A stretch of 64,000 nt of DNA from Janthinobacterium sp. TND4EL3. Lineage in GTDB: Bacteria; Pseudomonadota; Gammaproteobacteria; Burkholderiales; Burkholderiaceae_D. The notes under the pieces are model-generated. The model was not told the origin of the DNA and did not search any database. It was given only the letters and a program-made list of their open reading frames with translations. Every line of letters begins with the position of its first letter. Position 1 is the stretch's first letter. The stretch lies in assembly GCF_900156175.1 (NCBI RefSeq), contig NZ_FTMV01000001.1:682001-746000 (forward strand), written 5' to 3'. A program made the position numbers and the translations under genes. Of this stretch, positions 46,598 to 55,420 are shown one piece after another.

Positions 46598-47296
46598 ATG
46601 AGCACAACTTCGCAGTGGATCGATATCGCCGGCCCGGACGGCACTTTCCAGGCTTACCTGGCCGTGCCGCACGTGGGCAAGGGCCCCGCCATCATCCTGT
46701 TGCAGGAAATTTTCGGCGTCAATGAGCACATCCGCGCCGTGGCCGACCAGTACGCGGCCGACGGCTATGTGGTGCTGGTGCCGGACCTGTTCTGGCGCGC
46801 CGGCGCGCACATCGAGCTGGGCTATGACGCGGAAGGCTGGAAGCGGGCCGTGGAACTGATGCAGGCCACCGACAATCCGCATGCGGACGCCGATATCGCC
46901 GCCACCGTCGCCGTCCTGCGTGCGCGTCCGGAAGTGACGGGCAAGCTCGCTTCGGTCGGCTACTGCTTCGGCGGCAGGCTGTCGTTCCAGACGGCCGCGG
47001 CCGGCCTGGTCGACGCCGCCATCGCCTATTACGGCGGCGGCATCCAGAACAAGCTGGACCTGGCCGACAAGATCGAGGTGCCGCTGCTCATGCATTTCGG
47101 CGGCCAGGACAGCCATATCCCGCCGGAAGCCGTGCAAAAGATCGCCGAGCGCTTCGAAGACCGGCAAGACGTGGAAATCCATATCTACCCGGGCGCCGAG
47201 CACGGCTTCAACTGCACCCACCGCGACAGCTACCAGCAGCGCGCGGCCGCCCACGCGCATGGCAATTCCCTGATTTTCTTGGCGGAAAATCTGTAA
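46598..47296 (+). CDS. dienelactone hydrolase family protein
   Basis: This 232-residue alpha/beta hydrolase has Cys123 (VGYCFGG), Asp171 (FGGQDSH) and His202 (GAEHGF). These match in both identity and numbering the catalytic triad of ClcD dienelactone hydrolase. Glu37 (LLQEIFG) matches the conserved glutamate that helps activate the Cys. The classical reaction opens dienelactones to maleylacetate in chloroaromatic breakdown. Many chromosomal homologues have other, unknown substrates, and no aromatic-pathway genes are nearby. The ATG is preceded by CTGGAG. Confidence 0.87.
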   Translation: MSTTSQWIDIAGPDGTFQAYLAVPHVGKGPAIILLQEIFGVNEHIRAVADQYAADGYVVLVPDLFWRAGAHIELGYDAEGWKRAVELMQATDNPHADADIAATVAVLRARPEVTGKLASVGYCFGGRLSFQTAAAGLVDAAIAYYGGGIQNKLDLADKIEVPLLMHFGGQDSHIPPEAVQKIAERFEDRQDVEIHIYPGAEHGFNCTHRDSYQQRAAAHAHGNSLIFLAENL

Positions 47297-47390
47297 GACT
47301 TGCGCCGAAAACAGGATCGCCGGCCTTGCGCGCCCAGCAGCAAAGCCGCATGGGCGCTAAAATAGCGGCTGTGCCGGGCAACTCCGGCCG

Positions 47391-47409
47391 GCCGGGCGCG
47401 GCGCCCGGC
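47391..47409. repeat. GC-rich perfect palindrome upstream of the SRPBCC gene
   Basis: GCCGGGCGC-G-GCGCCCGGC is a 19-nt palindrome with a single central base, 28 nt before the SRPBCC start. In RNA it would fold with a slightly smaller stem. It could end the upstream dienelactone hydrolase transcript or occlude the next ribosome binding site. Confidence 0.45.
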
Positions 47410-47436
47410 AAACCTGGATGAGGAACCGAATTAAAG

Positions 47437-47853
47437 ATGGCCCAAGTAATTGTTTCTGTAACATTGGCGGCAAGCGCCGAACGCGTGTGGGATTTTATCG
47501 GCGGCTTCCAGTCGCTGGCTGAATGGTCGAGCTCGATCAAGACCAGTTTGTCCGAACACGGCGGCCGCGTGCGCCGCCTGAAAACCACGGACGGCGCCGT
47601 CATCGCCGAGCGCCTGCAAAGCTACAGCGAAGCGGACAAGAGCTATAGCTACACCATCGTCTCGGGTCCGATCCCCGTCAAGAACTACCGTTCCACCCTG
47701 CGCGTCACGGGCGAGCCGGGCGCGACTACTTGCGTGGCGGAATGGTCGAGCGAGTTCGACGCGGCCGAAGGCGTGGAAGAGGTCATGGTGGGCGCGTTCC
47801 AGCATTTGTACGAGACGGCATTCGTCGACCTGAAACGCATCATGGCGATTTAG
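47437..47853 (+). CDS. SRPBCC (START-like/polyketide cyclase fold) protein
   Basis: This 138-residue soluble protein has the SRPBCC pattern. An opening strand VIVSVTLAASAERVWDFIGGFQSLAEW has the conserved Trp-Asp and helix. It goes on to KTTDGAVIAERLQSYSEADKSYSYTIVSGPIPVKNYRSTLRV and a long C-terminal helix (VMVGAFQHLYETAFVDLKRIMA). These proteins bind hydrophobic ligands; some are cyclases or lipid carriers. The ligand is unknown. A family A palindrome begins directly at the stop codon, then a strong terminator. Confidence 0.78.
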   Translation: MAQVIVSVTLAASAERVWDFIGGFQSLAEWSSSIKTSLSEHGGRVRRLKTTDGAVIAERLQSYSEADKSYSYTIVSGPIPVKNYRSTLRVTGEPGATTCVAEWSSEFDAAEGVEEVMVGAFQHLYETAFVDLKRIMAI

Positions 47854-47950
47854 CGCGCCTGCCAAAAAGGCCATGGCGTTGTTGCGTTGCCTAGCCGTAC
47901 ATGCGTACTGTCTTCGGCAACACGCCTAGCCCTGAACATTTTGTCCAGCG
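47854..47950. repeat. long imperfect palindrome, family A copy 2
   Basis: It begins immediately after the SRPBCC stop. It shares the core GCCGTACATGCGTACTGTCT with the copy at 34421-34520, and the flanks TGGCGTTG and ACATTTT. Its own stem (GGCGTTGTTGC with GCAACACGCC) differs from copy 1 on both arms in a compensating way, as expected if the folded structure is kept. Confidence 0.7.
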
Positions 47951-47955
47951 TGCAT

Positions 47956-47987
47956 AAAAAAACACCGGCCGAGGCCGGTGTTTTTTT
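47956..47987. terminator. bidirectional rho-independent terminator
   Basis: An A-run, then CACCGGCC-GA-GGCCGGTG, then seven T. The stem is perfect and flanked by A and T tracts, so it works in both directions for the converging SRPBCC and M28 genes. Confidence 0.88.
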
Positions 47988-48001
47988 ATGTGTGGAAAGT
48001 T

Positions 48002-49618
48002 TTAGCGTTTCACCTTGCCGAACGCCTCGCCCTTGTTCCATGTAGGCAAGTTCTTGTCGTTTGCCACTTCGTAGCCGAGGTTCAGGGTGAATTGCGCCTG
48101 CTGCACCATGCCCGACAAGTCCCACGACGGGTGATATTCGTCCGTCACCTGGTGGTAATCCTTCTTGAAGGCGACCAGGCGCTCGCTGGACGCTTTCGGC
48201 TCCTTGACGAAGTCGAAGGAGCCGTCGCCGGAAAACACGGCCGAGCCCACGTTGAAGGCCGGCACGCCCGCCTTGGCAAAGGCAAAATGGTCGGCCCGGT
48301 AAAAGGCGCCGGACAGGTCGGGAATGGTGGGCGCCAGGCGCAGGCCCATGCGCTTGGCCACCCTGGCGGCGCTCGCATACAGGCTGCTGCGCTCGGCGCC
48401 GGCCACGCCGATGTCGTGCGTCTTGCCGACGAAGTTCATGCTGTCGAGATTGAGGTCGGCGGCCGTCTTCGCCAGCGGCCACAAGGGCTTGCGCGTGTAG
48501 GCCGTGCTGCCCAGCATGCCCGTTTCCTCGCCGGCCGGCCACAGGAAGATCTGCGTGCGGCGTGCCGGCTGCTGCACGGCCACTTGCGCCATGGCCAGCA
48601 GGGCCGCCGCGCCCGAGGCGTTGTCGATCGCGCCGTTGTAGATGTGGTCGCTCTGTCCTGAGCGGGCGCTGCCTTCGTCATCCTTGCCCAGGTGGTCCCA
48701 GTGGGCCGAGTAAATGACGGCTTCGTCCTTGAGTTTCGGGTCCGTGCCCGGCACGATGCCGGCCACGTTGAATTGCTCGATGCTGCGGATCTGGCTGTCG
48801 AGTTTCACCTTGACGGTGGCATTCAGGGCCACGGGGCGGAACTCACGCGTTTCGGCCTGCGCGCGCAGGGCATCGAGGTCTTGCCCCGCTTGCTGGAACA
48901 GCGTGCGCGCCATGTCTTCCTGCAGCCAGCCTTCCATCGCGTTGCCCGCGCCGGCCAGGCTGAAGCGCTCGTGGCCGAAACCATTGGCCGGTACCGACCA
49001 CGGGTAGGAGGCCGATGCCGTCGTATGGATCAGCAGCACCCCGGCCGCGCCCTGGCGCAACGCTTCCTCGTACTTGTAGACCCAGCGGCCGTAATACGTG
49101 AGCGACTTGCCGGCAAAACGGTTTGGCTCGGCTGCGGTCGGCTGCGGGTCGTTGACCATCATGACGACGAGCTTGCCTTTCAAGTCGATGCCCTTGAAAT
49201 CGTCCCAGTTTTCTTCCGGGGCGCGGATGCCGTAGCCGGCAAACACGACGGGCGCGTCGAACGCCACGGTTTCCTTGCCGTTGGCCGCGCCAAAGACGAT
49301 GTCCTTGCCGAAGGCGGGGGACAAGGTCTTGCCGCCCGCGCTGAAGGTGACGCTGCTCGATGGCAAGGCCTTGCTGCCGACGATGGTCAGCGCCTGGCGG
49401 TACGTGCCGTCCTGCAACGGTTGCAAGCCGGCCACGGCCGCCTGGGTTTCCAGGTAGCGCACGGCCAGGTCGCCGCCGCGCTGGCCCGTGCCGCGTCCTT
49501 CCAGTAAATCGTCGGCCAGGAAGGACAGGTGGGCGCGCAGGGGCGCTTCGGCAACGAGCGGTTGGGCGAGGGCAGCCGTGCTGAACAGGCTGGCGGCGAG
49601 GACGACGGGAAAGCGCAT
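48002..49618 (-). CDS. secreted M28-family aminopeptidase with PA domain
   Basis: This 538-residue protein has a signal peptide ending AALAQ. A protease-associated insert (about 110-250) precedes the zinc peptidase core. The two-zinc ligands show in YSAHWDHLG, GAIDNASGAAALL, PAGEETGMLGS (the Glu-Glu base and ligand), LNLDSMN and the late TDEYHP. M28 enzymes remove N-terminal residues from peptides outside the cytoplasm. The start at 49618 has GGAG five nt upstream on the minus strand. It stands alone and ends at the shared terminator. Confidence 0.9.
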   Translation of the reverse strand: MRFPVVLAASLFSTAALAQPLVAEAPLRAHLSFLADDLLEGRGTGQRGGDLAVRYLETQAAVAGLQPLQDGTYRQALTIVGSKALPSSSVTFSAGGKTLSPAFGKDIVFGAANGKETVAFDAPVVFAGYGIRAPEENWDDFKGIDLKGKLVVMMVNDPQPTAAEPNRFAGKSLTYYGRWVYKYEEALRQGAAGVLLIHTTASASYPWSVPANGFGHERFSLAGAGNAMEGWLQEDMARTLFQQAGQDLDALRAQAETREFRPVALNATVKVKLDSQIRSIEQFNVAGIVPGTDPKLKDEAVIYSAHWDHLGKDDEGSARSGQSDHIYNGAIDNASGAAALLAMAQVAVQQPARRTQIFLWPAGEETGMLGSTAYTRKPLWPLAKTAADLNLDSMNFVGKTHDIGVAGAERSSLYASAARVAKRMGLRLAPTIPDLSGAFYRADHFAFAKAGVPAFNVGSAVFSGDGSFDFVKEPKASSERLVAFKKDYHQVTDEYHPSWDLSGMVQQAQFTLNLGYEVANDKNLPTWNKGEAFGKVKR

Positions 49619-49752
49619 GACAACTCCAAAAGTGAATACGGGAAAGCAAAGCAGCGGTAATCTTACTCTACCGCAATGCTCTGGCGTAGCGCGCGGCGTG
49701 CGCGCGCCATTGCGGCCACAATGGCCGCTGGCCCACCGACCAGGAGCGTTCC

Positions 49753-50634
49753 ATGACTGTCACCGACTTGCATCCAAGCAATACCCTGCGTACCGCCGAC
49801 GGCACCTTGATCTACTACAAGGACTGGGGCAGCGGCCCGCCCGTCGTCTTCAGCCACGGCTGGCCCTTGTCGTCCGACGCCTGGGAAGACCAGATGTTTT
49901 ACCTGGCTATGCGCGGCTACCGCGTCATTGCCCACGACCGGCGCGGCCATGGCCGCTCCAGCCAGCCTTTCCAGGGCAACGACATGGATACCTATGCCGA
50001 CGACCTGGCCGCCCTGATCGACGCGCTGGACCTGGCGGGCGCCACGCTCGTGGGCCACTCGACGGGCGGCGGCGAAGTGGCGCGCTACATCGGCCGCCAC
50101 GGCACCGAGCGCCTGGCCGGCGCCGTGCTGGTGGGCGCCGTGCCGCCGCTGATGCTGCAGACGGCCGAGAACCCGCTGGGCTTGCCGCTCTCCGTTTTTG
50201 ATGCCATCCGCGCCGGCGTGCAGGCCGACCGCAGCGCCTTCTTCCGCGACTTGAGCGTGGCCTTCTATGGCTACAACCGGCCCGGCGCGACACCGTCGCA
50301 GGGCGTGCGCGACAGCTTCTGGCTGCAGGGCATGCAGGCCGGCATGCCGGCGTCGTATTTATGCATCAAGCAATTTTCCGAGACGGATTTTACGGAAGAC
50401 CTGGGCAAATTCGACGTGCCGACCCTGGTGATCCATGGTGACGACGACCAGATCGTGCCGATCGCCGCCTCGGCGCGGCGCACTGCCGAGCTCATCATCG
50501 GCAGCAAGCTGCTCGTGTATGCGGGCGCGCCGCACGGCCTGGCGACGACGCACAAGGACCGCCTGAACGAGGACTTGCTGGAATTTTTGCGCCACTCGGT
50601 CGATGCGGCCAGCAATATCGAGGCGCATTTGTAA
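49753..50634 (+). CDS. alpha/beta hydrolase (non-haem haloperoxidase-like)
   Basis: The enzyme has 293 residues from an ATG preceded by AGGAG. The nucleophile elbow is GHSTGGG (Ser103). The acid lies in HGDDDQIVP (about 230-232) and the His in GAPHGL (His261). The early [16 protein letters not shown] and the oxyanion region are typical of the cofactor-free chloroperoxidase and esterase branch. Real substrates are probably esters or lactones; haloperoxidase activity is a side reaction in this family. It stands alone between an M28 peptidase and a helicase. Confidence 0.85.
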   Translation: MTVTDLHPSNTLRTADGTLIYYKDWGSGPPVVFSHGWPLSSDAWEDQMFYLAMRGYRVIAHDRRGHGRSSQPFQGNDMDTYADDLAALIDALDLAGATLVGHSTGGGEVARYIGRHGTERLAGAVLVGAVPPLMLQTAENPLGLPLSVFDAIRAGVQADRSAFFRDLSVAFYGYNRPGATPSQGVRDSFWLQGMQAGMPASYLCIKQFSETDFTEDLGKFDVPTLVIHGDDDQIVPIAASARRTAELIIGSKLLVYAGAPHGLATTHKDRLNEDLLEFLRHSVDAASNIEAHL

Positions 50635-50834
50635 AGCAGTCGAATCTATTGCAAAACATATAATATTGCTTGTTTTTTGCGCCAATTGCGTGCGGATCGC
50701 CGATTTTTCTGCGTTGTAGATGGCAAAAAACGGCGTTCTGCCGCCTGTGTCCACCCGGTATGGTCCAGTAAAGAGTAAACTAGCAGATACACTCTTTCGC
50801 ATTGGGCGATTCGAGCGAACTTGTGAGTGATTTC

Positions 50835-52970
50835 ATGTCTGATACACCAATTTCCTTATTTTCCGACCTTAACCTGAGCGAGCCGCTGGTTCGCGCGCTC
50901 AAGGATGTCGGTTACGAAACACCGTCGCCTATCCAGGCGGCCACGATTCCATTATTGCTCGCTAACCGCGACGTGCTGGGCCAGGCGCAAACGGGCACGG
51001 GTAAGACCGCCGCCTTCGCCTTGCCTATCCTGTCGCGCATTGATCTGAAACAAAGCTCACCCCAAGCCCTGGTCCTGGCACCGACGCGCGAACTGGCCAT
51101 CCAGGTCGCCGAAGCGTTCCAGGTGTACGCCGCCCACATTCCCGGCTTCCATGTGCTGCCGATCTACGGCGGCCAAAGCTACGGCCCGCAGCTGTCGGCC
51201 CTGCGCCGCGGCGTGCACGTCATCGTCGGCACCCCGGGCCGCGTCATCGACCACCTGGACAAGGGTTCGCTCGACCTGTCCAAGCTGAAGACGCTGGTGC
51301 TGGACGAAGCCGATGAAATGCTGCGCATGGGCTTTATCGACGACGTCGAACGCATCTTGAAAGAAACCCCGGACGGCCATCAAACGGCCCTGTTCTCGGC
51401 CACCATGCCTTCCGTCATCAAGCGCATCGCCACCACCTACCTGGTGAATCCGGCCGAAGTGACGGTGGCCGCCAAGACGGGCACGGCCGACAACATCCGC
51501 CAGCGCTACTGGCTCGTGTCGGGCATGCACAAGCTCGACGCGCTGACCCGCATCCTGGAAGCGGAAGCGTTTGACGGCATGATCATCTTCGCCCGCACCA
51601 AGCTGGGCACGGAAGAGCTGGCCAGCAAGCTGCAGGCACGCGGCTTCTCGGCCGCCGCCATCAATGGCGACATCCAGCAGGCGCAGCGCGAGCGCACCAT
51701 CCAGCAATTAAAGGACGGCAAGATCGACATCCTCGTGGCAACCGACGTGGCCGCCCGTGGCCTGGACGTCGAGCGCATCAGCCACGTCGTCAACTACGAC
51801 GTGCCGCACGATCCGGAAAGCTATACCCACCGCATCGGCCGCACGGGCCGCGCCGGCCGCAGCGGCGAAGCGATCCTGTTCATCACCCCGCGTGAAAAGA
51901 ACTTGCTCAAAGCCATCGAACGCTCGACCCGCCAGCCGATCGGCATGCTGGAACTGCCGACGATCCAGGCCGTCAACGACGTGCGTATCGCCAAGTTCAA
52001 GGAACAGATCAGCGAAACCCTGGCCCTGGGCGAACTGGAACAGTTCCAGTCGCTGATCGAGGATTTCGAACGCGAACAGAACATTCCCGCCATCGAAATC
52101 GCCGCCGCCCTGGCGAAGATGGCGCGTGGCAATGTGCCTTTGTTGCTGGACAAGAACAAGGCGCGCGAGCAAGCCACGTGGCAGGACGACCGTCCTGCAC
52201 GCCAGGACCGCTTCGACCGCCCCGAGCGCAACGAGCGTTTCGAGCGCGGCGACCGCTTCGAACGCAGCGAACGCCCGGCCTTCCCGAAAAAGGAACGCAT
52301 CTCCCGTCCTGCCGACGCCGGCATGCAGACCTTCCGTATTGAGGTAGGTCATCAACATGGCGTAAAACCGGGCAATATCGTGGGCGCCATCGCCAACGAA
52401 GCGGGCATCGATTCGAAAAACATCGGCCGCATCGAAATCTATGACGACTACAGCGTCCTGGACTTGCCGGACAGCATGCCGAAAGAATTGCTGGACCAGC
52501 TGAAAACCGTGTGGGTGGCGGGCCAGCAGCTGCGCATCAGCCGCGACGGCGACGCGCCGGACCTGGCGCCGCCAGCCGCGCCGCGCAAGCCGTTCGCCGC
52601 CAAGTCCGCGCCAGCGGACACGGGCGACGCCGCGCCGGCGCCACGCGCGCCGAAGAAGGAACGTCCGCGTCCGGGCGTGACGGCTTACCGCATCGAAGTG
52701 GGCCGCGAGCACGCCGTGACGCCGAGCAACATCGTCGGCGCCATCGCCAACGAAGCGAACCTGGAAGCCAAGCATATCGGCCGCATCGATATCTTCGACA
52801 ACTACAGCGTGCTGGACTTGCCGGAAGGCATGCCGCCGGAAATCCTCGACCACCTGAAATCGGTCGTCGTGTCGGGCCAGAAACTGCGCATCAGCCTCGA
52901 TGACGGCACGACGGAGCGCAAGCCCGCGCCACCGCGTCCGAAGTCGCCGCCGCGTAAATCATTCAAGTAA
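50835..52970 (+). CDS. DEAD-box RNA helicase with two DbpA-type RNA-binding domains
   Basis: The protein has 711 residues from the ATG at 50835; the frame is open to a TTG at 50802. The helicase core (about 5-365) has Q motif, Walker A (AQTGTGKT), PTREL, DEAD, SAT, ARGLD and HRIGRTGRAGR. A linker of charged Arg/Asp/Phe repeats (about 450-490) follows. Then come two related 75-residue domains (about 495-575 and 615-695), each starting RIEVG and sharing NIVGAIANEA and SVLDLP. They match the DbpA C-terminal RNA-binding fold. The protein likely remodels RNA in ribosome assembly or cold response (DeaD/CsdA type). Having two such domains is less usual. The upstream 200 nt suggests a long leader. 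Confidence 0.9.
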   Translation: MSDTPISLFSDLNLSEPLVRALKDVGYETPSPIQAATIPLLLANRDVLGQAQTGTGKTAAFALPILSRIDLKQSSPQALVLAPTRELAIQVAEAFQVYAAHIPGFHVLPIYGGQSYGPQLSALRRGVHVIVGTPGRVIDHLDKGSLDLSKLKTLVLDEADEMLRMGFIDDVERILKETPDGHQTALFSATMPSVIKRIATTYLVNPAEVTVAAKTGTADNIRQRYWLVSGMHKLDALTRILEAEAFDGMIIFARTKLGTEELASKLQARGFSAAAINGDIQQAQRERTIQQLKDGKIDILVATDVAARGLDVERISHVVNYDVPHDPESYTHRIGRTGRAGRSGEAILFITPREKNLLKAIERSTRQPIGMLELPTIQAVNDVRIAKFKEQISETLALGELEQFQSLIEDFEREQNIPAIEIAAALAKMARGNVPLLLDKNKAREQATWQDDRPARQDRFDRPERNERFERGDRFERSERPAFPKKERISRPADAGMQTFRIEVGHQHGVKPGNIVGAIANEAGIDSKNIGRIEIYDDYSVLDLPDSMPKELLDQLKTVWVAGQQLRISRDGDAPDLAPPAAPRKPFAAKSAPADTGDAAPAPRAPKKERPRPGVTAYRIEVGREHAVTPSNIVGAIANEANLEAKHIGRIDIFDNYSVLDLPEGMPPEILDHLKSVVVSGQKLRISLDDGTTERKPAPPRPKSPPRKSFK

Positions 52971-52980
52971 GCCCTCCCTG

Positions 52981-53005
52981 CACAGGCGCCTCCCCGGCGC
53001 CTGTG
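52981..53005 (+). terminator. hairpin after the helicase gene
   Basis: CACAGGCGCC-TCCCC-GGCGCCTGTG is a perfect 10-bp stem, 10 nt after the helicase stop. It lacks a T-run, so by itself it is a stabilising or pausing hairpin rather than a classical terminator. Confidence 0.55.
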
Positions 53006-53029
53006 TCGCGGATTGGAGACATATATCCC

Positions 53030-53057
53030 ACTGGCGCGTTCGCGCCAGTTTTTATTT
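53030..53057 (+). terminator. rho-independent terminator of the helicase gene
   Basis: ACTGGCGCG-TT-CGCGCCAGT (53030-53049) is followed at once by a T-rich tract (TTTTTATTTT). This is a complete intrinsic terminator downstream of the first hairpin. Confidence 0.8.
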
Positions 53058-53412
53058 TCCCTCAAGAAATGAAGATTGCTGCAGCGTTATCGTTGCCGGC
53101 AGGCCTGGCCATGCGCCGGGCTTAATCGTGGCCGCGCGCGGTCTTTTTATCGGCATATGCACCGTGTTTATTGCGCGCTGCATTAATACATAATTTTTTA
53201 TTAATTATTGCGCATGGGCGCAATTTGAATTTTACATTTCAATAAAATCAATCAAGTTGAGTCAAAGTAAATTCTAAAACATAAATGAATTGATTTTTAT
53301 TAAATTGTTTGACCAGTGTCACTGTCGCGGGAGCGATATATCATGGGTGCTTGATGTGGTATATTGTTTTTATCTTTTTGTTATGCTAGTTGAAAAAAAT
53401 AGAGGAGCGACG

Positions 53413-55068
53413 ATGCGGGTCAACACGCCTATCACGCAAAATGAATACGTATTAAATGAAGGCATGACGATTGTTTCCACTACGGATTTACAGGGAAACA
53501 TCAATTACGCCAATCAGTATTTCATTGAGGTCAGCGGCTTTTCAGAAATGGAATTGCTGGGTGCACCACAGAATATCCTGCGTCATCCCGATATGCCGGC
53601 CGAAGCGTTTGCCGACCTGTGGGACACCATCAAGACGGGCATGCCGTGGACGGGCATGGTCAAGAACCGCTGCAAGAACGGCGATTTTTACTGGGTCTTC
53701 GCCAATATCACGCCCGTCATCGAAAACGGCCGCCCGATCGGCTATATGTCCGTTCGTACCAAGCCCACGCGCGAGCAGATCAATGAAGCGGCAGCCCTGT
53801 ATAAAAGTTTTAAAGATGGCAATAGCGCGAACCTGGCGATCCGCAATGGCCGCGTCGTGCGCCAGGGCTGGGCCGCCAGGCTGGCCGAGTGGCGCAAGCT
53901 GACCCTGTCGCAAGACCTGGCCCTGCATTCCATCGTCTTTGGCGTGGTGCTGGCCATTCTCGGCTGCGCCGTGTGGAATATCGACGGCGACACGAGCACG
54001 GCCACGCGCAGCTGGCTCAGCGGCGCTGCCGCCGTGGCCGTCGCGCTGATGCTGTATTTCTGGGCCCATCTGCACAATTCCCTCGTCGTGCCCCTGGGCG
54101 ACGCCATCACGATGGCGCGCAAGATGGCCGGCGGCGATTTGACGGGCGTCATCGACAAGGTGCGCGATGATGACATGGGTCAATTGATGGCCGCCTTGCG
54201 CCAGACCAATATCAACTTGCACAGCATCATCGGCGACGTGCGCGCCAACTTCGAGGATATCCGCATCACGACGGCGGAAATCGCCACGGGCAATATGGAC
54301 TTGTCCAGCCGCACGGAATCGCAGGCGTCCAGCCTGGAGCAGACGGCGGCCAGCATGGAAGAACTGACGTCGACCGTGCAGAACAGCGCCGACCACGTGT
54401 CCACGGCCAACGACCTGGCGGTGCAGGCGTCGACCGTCGCCGCCAAGGGCGGCACCATCGTCAGCGAAGTGGTGACCACGATGGACGAGATCAGCAGCTC
54501 GTCGCGCAAGATTCTCGACATTATTGGCCTAATCGACGGCATCGCCTTCCAGACGAATATCCTCGCCTTGAACGCGGCCGTGGAAGCGGCCCGCGCGGGC
54601 GAGCACGGCCGCGGTTTTGCCGTCGTGGCGGGCGAGGTGCGCAGCCTGGCCCAGCGCTCGGCAACGGCGGCGAAAGAGGTGAAAAACCTGATTGACCATT
54701 CGATTGCCACCGTGAATGCGGGCAGCGTGCTGACCAGCAATGCGGGCGCCACCATGACGGAAGTGATCGCCTCGGTGGCCCGCGTGACGGAAATGATGGA
54801 CGAGATTTCCTCGACCACGCGCGAGCAGAACCAGGGTATCGGCCAGGTCAACCAGGCCGTCATCCACATGGATGGCATCACGCAGCAGAACGCGGCGCTC
54901 GTGGAGCAGGCCGCCGCGGCCGCCACCAACCTGGCGCAGCGCACCGAGAGCGTGGCCCAGTCGATCAGCATCTTCAAGCTGAAGGCTTCGCCCAGGCGCA
55001 AGGCTGCCGGCGTGGGCCGCAGCGTAGGCGCGGGCCTGGCGGCACGGGCCTTGCTGAAGGCACGATAA
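53413..55068 (+). CDS. PAS-containing methyl-accepting chemotaxis protein (Aer-like)
   Basis: The protein has 551 residues from the ATG at 53413, preceded by AGAGGAG. An N-terminal PAS domain (about 15-120) lies in the cytosol, as in the aerotaxis receptor Aer. Two membrane segments (about 172-192 and 205-223) follow with only a short loop between them. Then come a HAMP-like stretch and the signalling coiled coil. The highly conserved tip IDGIAFQTNILALNAAVEAARAGEHGRGFAVVAGEVRSLA is complete. Aer binds FAD and senses redox; FAD binding here is plausible but not provable. No chemotaxis operon adjoins. The C-terminus lacks a CheR-binding pentapeptide. Confidence 0.9.
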   Translation: MRVNTPITQNEYVLNEGMTIVSTTDLQGNINYANQYFIEVSGFSEMELLGAPQNILRHPDMPAEAFADLWDTIKTGMPWTGMVKNRCKNGDFYWVFANITPVIENGRPIGYMSVRTKPTREQINEAAALYKSFKDGNSANLAIRNGRVVRQGWAARLAEWRKLTLSQDLALHSIVFGVVLAILGCAVWNIDGDTSTATRSWLSGAAAVAVALMLYFWAHLHNSLVVPLGDAITMARKMAGGDLTGVIDKVRDDDMGQLMAALRQTNINLHSIIGDVRANFEDIRITTAEIATGNMDLSSRTESQASSLEQTAASMEELTSTVQNSADHVSTANDLAVQASTVAAKGGTIVSEVVTTMDEISSSSRKILDIIGLIDGIAFQTNILALNAAVEAARAGEHGRGFAVVAGEVRSLAQRSATAAKEVKNLIDHSIATVNAGSVLTSNAGATMTEVIASVARVTEMMDEISSTTREQNQGIGQVNQAVIHMDGITQQNAALVEQAAAAATNLAQRTESVAQSISIFKLKASPRRKAAGVGRSVGAGLAARALLKAR

Positions 55069-55073
55069 GCATT

Positions 55074-55098
55074 GCCCCGCCAGCGCTGCTGGCGGGGC
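55074..55098. terminator. strong hairpin between chemoreceptor and lipoprotein genes
   Basis: GCCCCGCCAGC-GCT-GCTGGCGGGGC is a perfect 11-bp stem starting 6 nt after the chemoreceptor stop. It has no T-run on either side, so it is a likely but not certain terminator for the converging genes. Confidence 0.6.
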
Positions 55099-55111
55099 TC
55101 ACTTCCCGCGC

Positions 55112-55420
55112 TTACTTCTGTACCCGGTACACCTCGCCGCTGCGCACCTTCTTCACCACCCCATCCCCGCCAAACAAGATCACATATTCGCCTGGCGCGC
55201 CCGAGGCGGCCGGGTAGGTGTACATCCACACTTCATAGCCGCTGTCGAAACGGATGGCCGTGCTGTCGCCCAGCGCGGCGCGCACCTGTTCGCGCGTGCT
55301 GCTGCCCACGTGCACCGTCTGTTCCAGGGTGGCGTAAGGTACATTTTTGCTTGCCTGCAAGGCGCGCGTGCCGGAGCAGGCGGCCAGCAGCGTCAGCAAG
55401 GCGATCATCAGCCACTTCAT
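55112..55420 (-). CDS. small outer-membrane lipoprotein (SmpA/BamE-like)
   Basis: This 102-residue protein has a lipobox (LTLLAAC, Cys15). The mature part, LEQTVHVGSSTREQVRAALGDSTAIRFDSGYEVWMYTYP and GEYVILFGGDGVVKKVRSGEVYRV, has the helix-turn plus beta-strand pattern of the SmpA/OmlA family that includes BamE. A role in outer-membrane integrity is possible, but the true bamE may lie elsewhere. Its start overlaps the stop of the preceding periplasmic gene by 4 nt (ATGA), so the two form an operon. Confidence 0.72.
   Translation of the reverse strand: MKWLMIALLTLLAACSGTRALQASKNVPYATLEQTVHVGSSTREQVRAALGDSTAIRFDSGYEVWMYTYPAASGAPGEYVILFGGDGVVKKVRSGEVYRVQK

Larger units (their letters stand above)
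52971..53412. other. intergenic region with two hairpins and an AT-rich leader
   Basis: The first 80 nt hold two dyads that end the helicase transcript. From about 53160 the sequence turns strongly AT-rich up to the chemoreceptor start and should contain its promoter. A hairpin ATTGCGC/GCGCAAT (53207-53224) lies within. The reading frame of the chemoreceptor is open through 53290 but the AT-rich stretch does not look coding. No other gene is seen. Confidence 0.5.

Noticed and set aside
46598-47296. Chloroaromatic degradation cluster around the dienelactone hydrolase
   Set aside because: The triad matches ClcD, but no ring-cleavage dioxygenase, cycloisomerase or maleylacetate reductase gene is nearby.
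43550-47853. MSHA pilus locus
   Set aside because: Only one MshQ-like gene is present; no pilin, ATPase or secretin genes adjoin.
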